Source: Ochrobactrum sp. BTU1
GTDB taxonomy: Bacteria > Pseudomonadota > Alphaproteobacteria > Rhizobiales > Rhizobiaceae
Reading direction: 5' to 3'
Length of the DNA: 64,000 bases
NCBI GenBank assembly: GCA_018798825.1
Contig: CP076355.1
Span: 774,001-838,000, forward strand
The position numbers and the translations under genes are program-made. This document shows, in pieces, positions 9,046-16,743 of the stretch (its first letter is position 1; every line of letters begins with the position of its first letter). The notes beneath the pieces are model-generated. The model saw only the letters and a program-made list of their open reading frames with translations, ran no database searches and was not told the DNA's origin.

Positions 9046-10458
9046 TTAATCGTCGAGTACCCAAGTATCCTTGGTGCCGCCACCCTGGCTGGAATTCACG
9101 ACAAGCGAACCTTCTTTGAGTGCAACCCGTGTCAGCCCGCCAGGCGTGATCCGGATACGGTCTGACACCAGAACGAAAGGACGCAAATCGACGTGACGTG
9201 GAGCCAGGCCACTTTCGGTAAAGATTGGCGTTGTTGAGAGGGCCAACGTTGGCTGTGCGATATAGTTGCGTGGACGTGCCTTCAGTTTTTCCGCAAACGC
9301 CTTGCGCTCGGTTTTAGTTGCCGCAGGCCCCACCAACATTCCGTAACCGCCGGAGCCGTGCACTTCCTTCACCACGAGGTCTGCCAAGTTATCCAGTACG
9401 TAGGCAAGACTTTCAGGTTCCGAACAACGCCATGTGGGTACATTTTCAAGGATCGCTTTACGACCCGTATAGAATTCAATGATTTCGGGCATATAGGAAT
9501 AAATCGCCTTGTCATCTGCGATCCCTGTCCCAGGAGCATTGGCAATTGTTATATTGCCAGCACGATAGACATCCATGATGCCCGCGACCCCAAGAGTTGA
9601 ATCCGGACGGAACGTTAACGGATCGAGGAAGTCATCATCAACGCGCCTGTAAAGTACGTCTATCGTCCGATAACCCTTTGTTGTCCGCATGGCGACACGA
9701 CCATCCACCACACGAAGATCACTACCCTCGACAAGCTCGACACCCATCTGATCGGCAAGAAACGCGTGTTCGAAATAGGCTGAGTTGTAAATACCAGGTG
9801 TGAGGACTGCAACGGTGGGCACGCCTTGCGTTCCGGGCGGTGCAACGCTTGCCAATGACTGCCGCAGCAATTGCGGATAGTTCTCGACCGGACGAACCTT
9901 CACGTTCTGAAACAACTCAGGAAATAGCTGCATCATGGTTTCACGGTTTTCTAACATGTAGGAAACCCCGGAGGGCGTGCGCGCATTGTCTTCCAGCACG
10001 TAAAACTGGTTCTCACCAGTCCGGACGATATCGACACCGATGATATGCGTATAAACATTGCCAGGCGGACGGAAGCCGATCATCTCAGGCAGAAATGCCT
10101 CGTTATTCGTGATGAGTTCCTTCGGGATGCGCCCTGCCCGGACAATCTCTTGGCGATGATAAATATCATCGAGGAAGGCATTGAGCGCCATCACGCGCTG
10201 TTCAATACCTTGCGAAAGTCTTCGCCATTCCTGACCGGAAATGATACGCGGAATGATATCGAACGGAATAAGGCGTTCCGCAGCGTCCTGATCGCCATAG
10301 ACCGCAAACGTGATGCCGGTCTTTCGAAAAACACTTTCCGCATCATGTGTTTTTTGCTGAAGTTTATGCTGATCCTGCTGGTCTAACCACTGCTTGAGAA
10401 ATTCGTAAGGTTGGCGAACACTCCCGCCATGGTTGAGCATCTCGTCGAATGGCTTCAC
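9046..10458 (-). CDS. Circularly permuted type-2 ATP-grasp protein
   Basis: A 470-residue protein of the DUF404/DUF407 class. Recognisable parts are FYVLEDNARTPSGVSYMLENR (residues about 150-172), the VDGRVAMRTTKGYRTIDVLYRR segment and the glycine-rich VKEVHGSGGYGMLVGP. It is predicted to be a carboxylate-amine ligase using ATP, probably making peptide or amide bonds. The start is GTG at 10456-10458, with AGGGGA upstream; the N-terminal sequence KPFDEMLNHGGSVRQPY agrees. It is the first gene of the Anbu operon, so the operon promoter should lie in 10459-10584, where a long perfect hairpin is found. Confidence 0.92.
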   Translation of the reverse strand: MKPFDEMLNHGGSVRQPYEFLKQWLDQQDQHKLQQKTHDAESVFRKTGITFAVYGDQDAAERLIPFDIIPRIISGQEWRRLSQGIEQRVMALNAFLDDIYHRQEIVRAGRIPKELITNNEAFLPEMIGFRPPGNVYTHIIGVDIVRTGENQFYVLEDNARTPSGVSYMLENRETMMQLFPELFQNVKVRPVENYPQLLRQSLASVAPPGTQGVPTVAVLTPGIYNSAYFEHAFLADQMGVELVEGSDLRVVDGRVAMRTTKGYRTIDVLYRRVDDDFLDPLTFRPDSTLGVAGIMDVYRAGNITIANAPGTGIADDKAIYSYMPEIIEFYTGRKAILENVPTWRCSEPESLAYVLDNLADLVVKEVHGSGGYGMLVGPAATKTERKAFAEKLKARPRNYIAQPTLALSTTPIFTESGLAPRHVDLRPFVLVSDRIRITPGGLTRVALKEGSLVVNSSQGGGTKDTWVLDD

Positions 10459-10521
10459 TTAGGTCCCCTTCTTTTTCACCAATACTCAGCTTCAAATCAG
10501 GGAAATGCAAGTGTGCAATTC

Positions 10522-10556
10522 ATGCAAATGCGCAAAGCTGGGTTGCGCATTTGCAT
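10522..10556. repeat. 14-bp perfect inverted repeat upstream of the Anbu operon
   Basis: ATGCAAATGCGCAA (10522-10535) is followed by a 7-nt loop and its exact complement TTGCGCATTTGCAT (10543-10556). It lies between mogA and the ATP-grasp gene. There is no T-run on either side, so it is not a standard terminator. It may be an operator, an mRNA stability element or a factor-dependent terminator of mogA. Confidence 0.6.
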
Positions 10557-10584
10557 TGACGCACTGAAAGCAAGACCGCAGGAC

Positions 10585-11103
10585 TTATTTCGGACGATGC
10601 GCTATAACAACGGACTGATTGGTCTCTATGTAACCTGCGCCAATCAAATCAAGGCAATATGGAACAGCAGGAAAGACGGCATGCAATGTCATGGCGATCG
10701 AGGTTGGTTTACCGGGAAGATTGAGAATGAAGCTTTTTCCACGACTCCCGGCAGTCTGACGCGAAAGAATGGCGGTTGGCGTCTGTTCAAGACTTGCTCG
10801 ACGCATTTGTTCGCCAAAACCGGGTAATTCCTTATGCAGCACAGCTTTCATCGCTTCTGGTGTTTCATCGCGGGGGCTCGGGCCAGTTCCGCCTGTGGTA
10901 AGAACCAAATCGCAACCAATATTATCCGCAAGTTCGATCAGCGTATCGCGCACGGATTCCAAGCCATCTGGGATAACGCGTTTAACAATTTCAAATGGTG
11001 TTACAATCGCGGTTTTTAGCCAGTTTTCGATAGCAGGGCCGCTCAAATCTTCATATTCTCCGCGGCTTGCGCGGTCTGAGATGGTAACGACGCCGATTTT
11101 CAC
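10585..11103 (-). CDS. mogA: Molybdopterin adenylyltransferase MogA
   Basis: A 172-residue protein of the MoaB/MogA family. It starts KIGVVTISDRASRGEYEDLSGP and has the MPT-binding motif LVLTTGGTGPSPRDETPEA (from about residue 66) and the C-terminal LNLPGKPTSIAMTL. MogA adenylates molybdopterin before molybdenum insertion in cofactor biosynthesis (cytosol). The separate DxSxRG and GKP segments and the PRDETPE variant favour MogA over MoaB. The start is GTG at 11101-11103, with AAGGA 7 nt upstream. It reads in the same direction as the Anbu operon but is separated from it by 126 nt with a hairpin. Confidence 0.88.
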   Translation of the reverse strand: MKIGVVTISDRASRGEYEDLSGPAIENWLKTAIVTPFEIVKRVIPDGLESVRDTLIELADNIGCDLVLTTGGTGPSPRDETPEAMKAVLHKELPGFGEQMRRASLEQTPTAILSRQTAGSRGKSFILNLPGKPTSIAMTLHAVFPAVPYCLDLIGAGYIETNQSVVIAHRPK

Positions 11104-11277
11104 TATCTTATCCTTTTTAATTGAGCTTTTACTTTAGTTTATAGCGACCACGCCCTGCCTTGTTAAGGTTTGAAGTCGGCCGCTCTCCTCCGAAATCTGG
11201 TATATCACCTCGCCATCAAAATGCAGTTGCTTTCCTCTTAAAATCGAGCTTCAATCAGCAGGCTGGGGAGAGAAAAA

Positions 11278-11502
11278 ATGCCATTTCGGGGCAGCGAATA
11301 TCGCGGGACGTTCAATCCCGATGACTTGCAAGTTCTGCAAGCCGCCTATCACCGCAGCTGTGCCATGTTAGACCGCTGCCCGACAACCCATGAGGCGAAA
11401 AATGAACTCGCCCGTGCGATCATCAGAATCTATGAATCCGGCGAATACGATCCTGAAAAAATCGCTGCTATCGCAGCGCGAGTAGAAATCGTGCGTAGTT
11501 GA
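11278..11502 (+). CDS. Small conserved protein, tandem paralogue 1
   Basis: 74 residues, predicted helical, with a strong GGGGAGAG Shine-Dalgarno before the ATG. The sequence MPF..Y...F.P.DLQVLQAAY.....ML.RCP...... N.LAR.II.IYE.G...PEKIA is shared with the next gene. No known domain was recognised; such short proteins occur in Hyphomicrobiales. It may be transcribed alone or with its paralogue, 133 nt downstream. Confidence 0.75.
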   Translation: MPFRGSEYRGTFNPDDLQVLQAAYHRSCAMLDRCPTTHEAKNELARAIIRIYESGEYDPEKIAAIAARVEIVRS

Positions 11503-11635
11503 AAACAGTTACTGAATGTAAACTATCCCTAAGTATGATAGTAACGTGTTCAGTCTTACTAAAGACATGCTTTGAAAAGTATCATCACAGGTTATGAAAT
11601 CCGGTCAATCACGACCAAACTGCGAATGAAACAAT

Positions 11636-11917
11636 ATGCCGTTTTCGAGAGACTATTATTTTAAGCGTTTCAAACCCGCTGAGCTCGAACAGTTGCAGGC
11701 GGCTTATCTCAAGACGTGCGAAGTTCTTGGTCGCTGCCCGATTACTTCTCCGCAAAAGGATGAGATGTCGCGGGAAATTATCCAAATTTATGAATGCGGT
11801 ATTTCAAGCCCCGAAAAGATCGCTGAGCTGATGCTTCAGGTTGAGAGCGTCAAGCCGAAGCCATATGCAGGACAATTCTTTCCGCAAGATTTTGATCTTC
11901 CAGCGAAGCGTGCCTGA
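11636..11917 (+). CDS. Small conserved protein, tandem paralogue 2
   Basis: 93 residues. Residues 1-72 align without gaps to the preceding gene (shared: MPF, Y, F.P, LE.LQAAYL, C, L.RCP, K.E..REII.IYE.G, PEKIA), and a Pro/Phe-rich tail of about 20 residues is added. The ribosome-binding site is poor compared with paralogue 1. The pair looks like a local duplication followed by divergence. Function unknown. Confidence 0.7.
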   Translation: MPFSRDYYFKRFKPAELEQLQAAYLKTCEVLGRCPITSPQKDEMSREIIQIYECGISSPEKIAELMLQVESVKPKPYAGQFFPQDFDLPAKRA

Positions 11918-12117
11918 AACAGGCCGTAAAAGTTATCTGCGCAACAAAAGACAGAAATCATCATTGTCAGGTCTCTTAAGCATTTCGTAAACTTTGGATT
12001 CAGCTTTTGGCAGTAATCTTTGGTTAGCAAATAGCTCGGGAGGAGCGTTGCGGGTGTTGGTCGATGGCTTTTCTGCAGCCAGTTTTGGTTTGGTTGTGGA
12101 GCGCCTGATTTTTGTGT

Positions 12118-13176
12118 ATGGGTATCATGCGTTTTTCGGTTGTGTCAGCAATTGCCCTTGCCTGCACCGCTTTGGCGGGTTGCACGTCTAGCTCCGGCAT
12201 CGACAGTGTCATGTCTCAGCCGTCTGCGGAATTGACCAGCTCGGTTGTCAGACCTTCTGCGCCTTTGACAGACGTGGCGAGAGCACCGCAATCGATGCCA
12301 TCCGCACCCCATGATGAAGTTCTTGCCTGGGCTGGTCCCGTTCCTGATGCTGGCCCATTTAAAAACGAGCCGCCTGCACCATTGACGCAGCGCCCAGAGC
12401 AGCATGTGGAGGCTCCAATCTCGGTTCCCAAGCCGGAAGTCGCGGCTTACCCATCTGTTCGCCTAGATCGCCAAACGCGCAATAAGGTCTATAGCCAGCG
12501 CTTCCGCGATGCGAAACCGATCAATTTTGGTAGTGTTTCGCCGCGCAGACATGCAGTGCATGGCGTGGATGTCTCGCGTTGGCAGGGAGACATTGACTGG
12601 GCAACGTTGCGACAGAACGGAGCAAATTTTGCCTATATCAAAGCGACCGATGGTGGCGATCATCTTGATCCAATGTTCCGTAAGAACTGGCGTGAGGCCA
12701 AAGCTGCAGGGCTGAAGCGTGGTGCGTATCACTTCTTCTATTGGTGCCGCGTGGCCAGTCAGCAGGCTGATTGGTTCATTCGCAACGTGCCGGTTGATCC
12801 AGATGCGTTGCCGCCGGTCATCGACGTTGAATGGAACGGCGACTCGTCTTGCAAGCGTCGTCCATCGCCAGCTCAAGTGCGAGAAAAGATGCAGGTCTTC
12901 ATGGATGCGCTTGAGCGCCATTATGGCAAGCGTCCGGTTATCTACACCGCACCGGATTTTTACGATGATAATTTGAAGGGTGCGTTCACAGATTATCCGT
13001 TCTGGCTGCGTGCTGTGGCGCAACATCCATCCAAGGTCTATCCGGGGCGTCGCTGGGTTTTCTGGCAGTATTCTGGCTCAGGCTTGTCGCAGGGCGTAAA
13101 CGGCAAGATTGATCTCAATGTCTTTCACGGAAGTGAAGACCAGTGGCACCAGTGGATCGGACGCTTCGCAAGCTAA
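12118..13176 (+). CDS. Glycoside hydrolase family 25 lipoprotein (lysozyme-type muramidase)
   Basis: About 352 residues. A signal peptide ends in a lipobox (TALAGC), so the mature protein should be lipid-anchored. A Pro/Ala-rich linker (to about residue 125) leads to a complete GH25 domain. GVDVSRWQGDIDW carries the first catalytic Asp, YIKATDGGDHLDP and AYHFFYW follow, and VIDVEWNG carries the Asp/Glu pair. It is predicted to cleave the glycan strands of peptidoglycan. Start choice is uncertain: TTG 12112, ATG 12118 and ATG 12127 are all in frame and all leave the signal peptide intact. Confidence 0.88.
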   Translation: MGIMRFSVVSAIALACTALAGCTSSSGIDSVMSQPSAELTSSVVRPSAPLTDVARAPQSMPSAPHDEVLAWAGPVPDAGPFKNEPPAPLTQRPEQHVEAPISVPKPEVAAYPSVRLDRQTRNKVYSQRFRDAKPINFGSVSPRRHAVHGVDVSRWQGDIDWATLRQNGANFAYIKATDGGDHLDPMFRKNWREAKAAGLKRGAYHFFYWCRVASQQADWFIRNVPVDPDALPPVIDVEWNGDSSCKRRPSPAQVREKMQVFMDALERHYGKRPVIYTAPDFYDDNLKGAFTDYPFWLRAVAQHPSKVYPGRRWVFWQYSGSGLSQGVNGKIDLNVFHGSEDQWHQWIGRFAS

Positions 13177-13197
13177 TTTGCGAGTGTAAAAATCGAG

Positions 13198-13231
13198 AGA
13201 GCGCTGATCTGATAAATTAGATTAGCGCTCT
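13198..13231. terminator. Inverted repeat between the GH25 gene and metA
   Basis: AGAGCGCT (13198-13205) and AGCGCTCT (13224-13231) form a perfect outer stem, with further pairing inside. It lies between convergent genes and probably ends one or both transcripts, although the T-run is weak. Confidence 0.5.
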
Positions 13232-13270
13232 AATATTCTGTTTTATAGCGATTTATTAATTCTCGTAGGT

Positions 13271-14194
13271 TCAATCAGACTTGCCAATCTTTGACAGATC
13301 ATATGGCGTCGATTGATACATCTCATTGATCCAGTTACCGAAAAGTAGATGTGCATGGCCTCGCCAGCAGTTCTGTGGCTTGCGGCTTGCATCGTTGTTC
13401 GGGAAATAGTTGGCTGGCACGGGTGTATCTGGTTGCAGCTGGATATCACGGAAATATTCATCAGCAAGCGACGTTGTATCGTATTCAACGTGATTGAACA
13501 TATGAAGCGTTCGGTGCTTTGGGTCTTCCAGCAAGCAAAGGCCACTTTCAGGGCTATCGACGAGAACCTTCAGATCGCTATCCGCTGGGATGTCGTCTTT
13601 TCGTACTTCTGTCCAGCGGGAAACGGGAATTGCAAAGTCGTCTGAAAACCCGCGGAGGTAAGGCGATGCTGGAGCGAGGTTTTGCTGGCTGTAAACGCCT
13701 GACGCTTTAGCGGGTAGATCATATTTGCTCATGTTATGGAAATGATGTACGGCCGCTTGCGCTGCCCAGCAGATATTGAGCGACCGATGAACATGGGTCT
13801 GCGTCCAATCGAAGACACGCTGCATTTCGTCCCAATATGTCACGTCTTCAAACGCCATACGCTCGACTGGTGCACCGGTGATCACAAAGCCGTCGAAACG
13901 TTCGTCCCGCACCTCTTCCCAAGGTCGATAGAAAGAAAGCATGTGATCTGCAGGTGTATGACGCGCTACGTGATTGGTAATGCGAACAAGCGTCAATTCC
14001 AGCTGCAACGGAGTTGAACCCAGAAGACGCGCAATCTGCGTCTCCGTGGTGACCTTATTTGGCATGAGATTGAGAAGGCCGATTTTCAACGGCCTGATAT
14101 CCTGACGAACAGCATCTGCCTCACGCATGACCATAACGCCTTCTGCTTCGAGGACACTGGTTGCGGGCAGATCGTCAGGAATTTTAATAGGCAT
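13271..14194 (-). CDS. metA: Homoserine O-acyltransferase MetA, predicted acetyl-CoA type
   Basis: A 307-residue MetA-family enzyme for the first committed step of methionine synthesis. The catalytic Cys142 is in [11 protein letters not shown], and His and Glu are in MFNHVEYD. The residue at position 111, in ITGAPVE, is glutamate. Published work on this family links Glu111 with acetyl-CoA use and Gly111 (E. coli) with succinyl-CoA, so homoserine O-acetyltransferase activity is predicted despite the usual succinyltransferase name. The gene stands alone behind a long leader with an S-box-like structure. Confidence 0.93.
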   Translation of the reverse strand: MPIKIPDDLPATSVLEAEGVMVMREADAVRQDIRPLKIGLLNLMPNKVTTETQIARLLGSTPLQLELTLVRITNHVARHTPADHMLSFYRPWEEVRDERFDGFVITGAPVERMAFEDVTYWDEMQRVFDWTQTHVHRSLNICWAAQAAVHHFHNMSKYDLPAKASGVYSQQNLAPASPYLRGFSDDFAIPVSRWTEVRKDDIPADSDLKVLVDSPESGLCLLEDPKHRTLHMFNHVEYDTTSLADEYFRDIQLQPDTPVPANYFPNNDASRKPQNCWRGHAHLLFGNWINEMYQSTPYDLSKIGKSD

Positions 14195-14260
14195 GTCGCG
14201 TCAGTCCTTCGTTATGTCAGAGCAGACGCGTGTGGCTTGATCCGTATATTTGCCGGTTGG
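14195..14260 (-). promoter_or_regulatory. metA expression platform (candidate)
   Basis: In the mRNA, TGTGGC at the 3' edge of the aptamer can pair with GCCACA further down, which competes with aptamer helix P1. Next to it, CGCGTC can pair with GACGCG directly before the metA ATG and would enclose the AAGGA ribosome-binding site. This fits control at translation initiation. The model is inferred from complementarity only. Confidence 0.45.
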
Positions 14261-14341
14261 CCACATCCTTCCATTTTAGGAAGTACCACCTTGCCCGGAA
14301 AGGCAGGTTGGCGTTGGGCGTCGCCCCAACTCTTGATGTGG
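14261..14341 (-). ncRNA. SAM riboswitch aptamer, S-box (SAM-I clan)-like
   Basis: In the metA leader, read on the minus strand, CCACATC (14341-14335) closes with GATGTGG (14267-14261) as P1. Inside lie ATCAAGAG, a P2-like hairpin with arms TTGGG and CCCAA, GCCAACC, a short P3 (TGCC/GGGCA), AAGGTGGTA and a P4 hairpin CTTCC/GGAAG. The order ATCAAGAG, GCAACC-like, P3, GGTGxTA, P4, P1 is that of the S-box family. It should sense S-adenosylmethionine and repress metA. The P2 arm is shorter than the standard S-box, so a variant class is possible. Confidence 0.75.
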
Positions 14342-14567
14342 TGCTACTTCTACTCAAACTCCGGCATCCTGGCAATAGTCTTTGAATGCATGTAACTCGG
14401 CTGTGATGGAATTTTATTCTAACAATTTAACGCGCAAAGTTGCTGCGGTTTAAAGTGCGTCCTCAAGACGAAAAGAACGGTCTTTTGCATCCGTGGAACA
14501 AGCCTTCGCATTACGCGTTTTTCTTTTATCCGCCTGTATGGTAAACTGTTGGTAAAGGGAGGGAGAA

Positions 14568-14669
14568 ATGAGCAACATTATATTTTGGATGGCGCTTGTC
14601 ATTCTGCCGGTTCTGGCCGGAACTGCTTTCGCTTACCTTCGTCACATGCATCATGGTGATGATTTTTAA
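14568..14669 (+). CDS. 33-residue single-span membrane peptide
   Basis: An ATG at 14568 with an excellent Shine-Dalgarno (GGGAGGGAG) opens a short frame: MSNIIFWMALVILPVLAG then TAFAYLRHMHHGDDF and TAA. It has one transmembrane helix and a His/Asp-rich tail that could bind metal. It stands alone between the metA leader and the MarR gene. No homologue is recognised. The ribosome-binding site and the amphipathic layout argue that it is real. Confidence 0.6.
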   Translation: MSNIIFWMALVILPVLAGTAFAYLRHMHHGDDF

Positions 14670-14838
14670 GCGGTAATTCAGATTGCGCCTGAAAACTTCG
14701 GATCTCGGAACATTGGTCCGATTGGATCAAATTCTTGCTCTAGGCGTCTGTTTAATGCGCATCTTTGTCTGAAAACCGTTTAACAGTTTTCGGATGCGGT
14801 TTAATGAAGCTGCTCACTATCTGTCTTGACGAAATAGA

Positions 14839-14848
14839 TTGATATCAA
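14839..14848. promoter_or_regulatory. Candidate MarR operator
   Basis: TTGATATCAA, a perfect palindrome 12 bases before the marR start codon, resembles the operators of many MarR proteins. Autoregulation is likely. Confidence 0.5.
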
Positions 14849-14860
14849 CATTACTAAGCA

Positions 14861-15310
14861 ATGCCAGATAGTCGCGCTGTTCCATTTGAAACCACGCTTC
14901 TTGTGCGTGATTCCTGTCTTTGTTTGCATGTTCAGCGTGCAGCACGTGCGCTTGCCCGCTATTTTGATGAGGAACTCCGCCCTTCTGGTCTCAACAATGG
15001 CCAGTTTTCGCTTCTGATGGCATTAAACCGCCCTAGCCCGCCGCCTATGAAGCCGGTGGCGGAACTGTTGGCCATGGATCAAACTACCCTCACCGCAGCA
15101 TTGAAGCCTTTGCAGCGCAATGGCTGGGTGGAGATTATCATAAATCCCGACGATCGCCGCCAACGCCTTCTTTTGCTTACCTCTGAAGGACAAACGGTTC
15201 TCGCATCAGCTGTTCCTATTTGGACATCAGCCCATGCGAAACTCGAAAGCACATTCGATGACAATAATCTTGAAGTATTTCGTCAAGAATTAATGTCACT
15301 TTGCCGTTAG
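14861..15310 (+). CDS. MarR family transcriptional regulator
   Basis: 149 residues with the MarR winged-helix layout: dimerisation helix with DSCLCLHVQRAARALARYFDEEL, then GLNNGQFSLLMAL, the recognition region MDQTTLTAALKPLQRNGWVE and the wing INPDDRRQRLLLLT. The CxC pair near residues 20-22 could sense thiol stress, but this is speculative. The gene lies 99 nt upstream of the type II NADH dehydrogenase on the same strand, which is a plausible target. Confidence 0.85.
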   Translation: MPDSRAVPFETTLLVRDSCLCLHVQRAARALARYFDEELRPSGLNNGQFSLLMALNRPSPPPMKPVAELLAMDQTTLTAALKPLQRNGWVEIIINPDDRRQRLLLLTSEGQTVLASAVPIWTSAHAKLESTFDDNNLEVFRQELMSLCR

Positions 15311-15409
15311 GCTCTTTACCATCTGCCTGATAACGTTAGTTTGCGAAGTGCAACTATCGTACGAAAAGCGTGACTCGGGTTCACGCCAACCTTAGGTGGT
15401 ATAACTTCA

Positions 15410-16684
15410 ATGAACGGACCGGATACCCCCCATATCCTCGTCGTTGGTGCAGGCTTCGGAGGCCTGCAATTAATTCATGATCTTAAAGGTGCGAATGTTC
15501 GCATAACCCTTGTCGATCAACGCAATCATCATCTTTTTCAGCCGCTGCTTTATCAAGTTGCTACAACGATCCTTGCTACGTCGGAAATTGCCTGGCCGAT
15601 TCGCCATCTTTTCCGTGATCGTAAGGAAGTGACGACATTGCTTGGCACTGTCGTGGGCGTCGATGCATCCGCAAAACAGGTGCGGCTAGAAGACGGCACG
15701 AAGATTGACTATGACACGCTCGTCTTGGCCACCGGCGCACGGCACGCCTATTTCGGCAATGATCAATGGGAAAAGCTGGCACCCGGTCTTAAAGCGCTGG
15801 AGGACGCTACGACCATTCGCCGCCGCTTGCTTCTGGCTTTCGAACGCGCAGAGCGCGAAACAGATCCGGAGAGACGGCAGGCACTGCTTACTTTCTCGGT
15901 AGTTGGTGGGGGACCAACTGGCGTTGAGCTGGCAGGCATTATCGCAGAGCTGGCCAAGCAGACAATGTGGCCTGAGTTCCGCAATATAGATACGCGTGAG
16001 GCGCGTGTGCTGCTTGTGGAGGCAGGGCCACGCATTTTGGCTGCATTTCCAGAAGACCTATCGACTTACGCTCAAAATGCTCTTCAGAAGATCGGCGTAG
16101 AAGTGCGCCTCGGCGTACCAGTCAAGGAGATCACCGAAGATGGCGTCACCGTTGGCGAAGAGTTTATTTCCTGCAAAACAGCTATCTGGGCTGCAGGTGT
16201 CGCTGCATCGCCTGCAGCTTCATGGCTTGGAGCGGAAAGCGATCGAGCGGGCCGCGTTCGCGTGCTTTCCGATCTTACGGTGCCGGGGCACGAGAATATC
16301 TTTGCGATTGGCGATACAGCCTGGGTTGAGGGACCTGACGGAAAGCCCGTCCCGGGTATTGCGCCCGCCGCAAAACAGCAAGGCGCTTATATTGCAAAGG
16401 TTGTTCGCAGTCGCGTTTCGGGTAGTATTGCTCCAGCGCCGTTTCGTTACCGCCATCAGGGCAATCTTGCGACTATTGGTCGAGGTGCTGCCGTGGTTGA
16501 TATGGGGCGGATCAGGCTTAAAGGCACAATTGCCTGGTGGGTATGGGGCATCGCCCATATCTTCTTCCTGATCGGCACGCGTAGTCGCGCAGCGGTTGCC
16601 TGGAGTTGGCTCTGGACATTTATATCCGGGCAGCACAGTGCGCGCCTCATCACTCAGGGCAAGGCTGCCGAACATAACAAATAA
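15410..16684 (+). CDS. ndh: Type II NADH dehydrogenase (NDH-2)
   Basis: 424 residues. An FAD-binding motif near the N-terminus (ILVVGAGFGGLQLIHDL), an NADH-binding motif in the middle (FSVVGGGPTGVELAG), the FAD motif NIFAIGDTAWV and a C-terminal amphipathic/hydrophobic part (IAWWVWGIAHIFFLIG) are the hallmarks of NDH-2. It passes electrons from NADH to quinone at the inner membrane without proton pumping. AGGTGG lies upstream of the ATG. It may be co-transcribed with the MarR gene. The terminator at 16689-16713 follows. Confidence 0.9.
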   Translation: MNGPDTPHILVVGAGFGGLQLIHDLKGANVRITLVDQRNHHLFQPLLYQVATTILATSEIAWPIRHLFRDRKEVTTLLGTVVGVDASAKQVRLEDGTKIDYDTLVLATGARHAYFGNDQWEKLAPGLKALEDATTIRRRLLLAFERAERETDPERRQALLTFSVVGGGPTGVELAGIIAELAKQTMWPEFRNIDTREARVLLVEAGPRILAAFPEDLSTYAQNALQKIGVEVRLGVPVKEITEDGVTVGEEFISCKTAIWAAGVAASPAASWLGAESDRAGRVRVLSDLTVPGHENIFAIGDTAWVEGPDGKPVPGIAPAAKQQGAYIAKVVRSRVSGSIAPAPFRYRHQGNLATIGRGAAVVDMGRIRLKGTIAWWVWGIAHIFFLIGTRSRAAVAWSWLWTFISGQHSARLITQGKAAEHNK

Positions 16685-16688
16685 ACAA

Positions 16689-16713
16689 AACGGCCCGCCA
16701 AAAGCGGGCCGTT
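16689..16713. terminator. Terminator between ndh and dctA
   Basis: AACGGCCCGC (16689-16698) pairs with GCGGGCCGTT (16704-16713). On the minus strand it is followed by TTTTG and further T residues, so it is best assigned to dctA. It may also act for ndh. Confidence 0.8.
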
Positions 16714-16743
16714 CCGGTTGCCTGAGAAAGTAGATCAGCCCAG

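Noticed and set aside
13271..14194. Naming metA simply as homoserine O-succinyltransferase
   Set aside because: Glu111 in the GAPVE motif points to acetyl-CoA as acyl donor.
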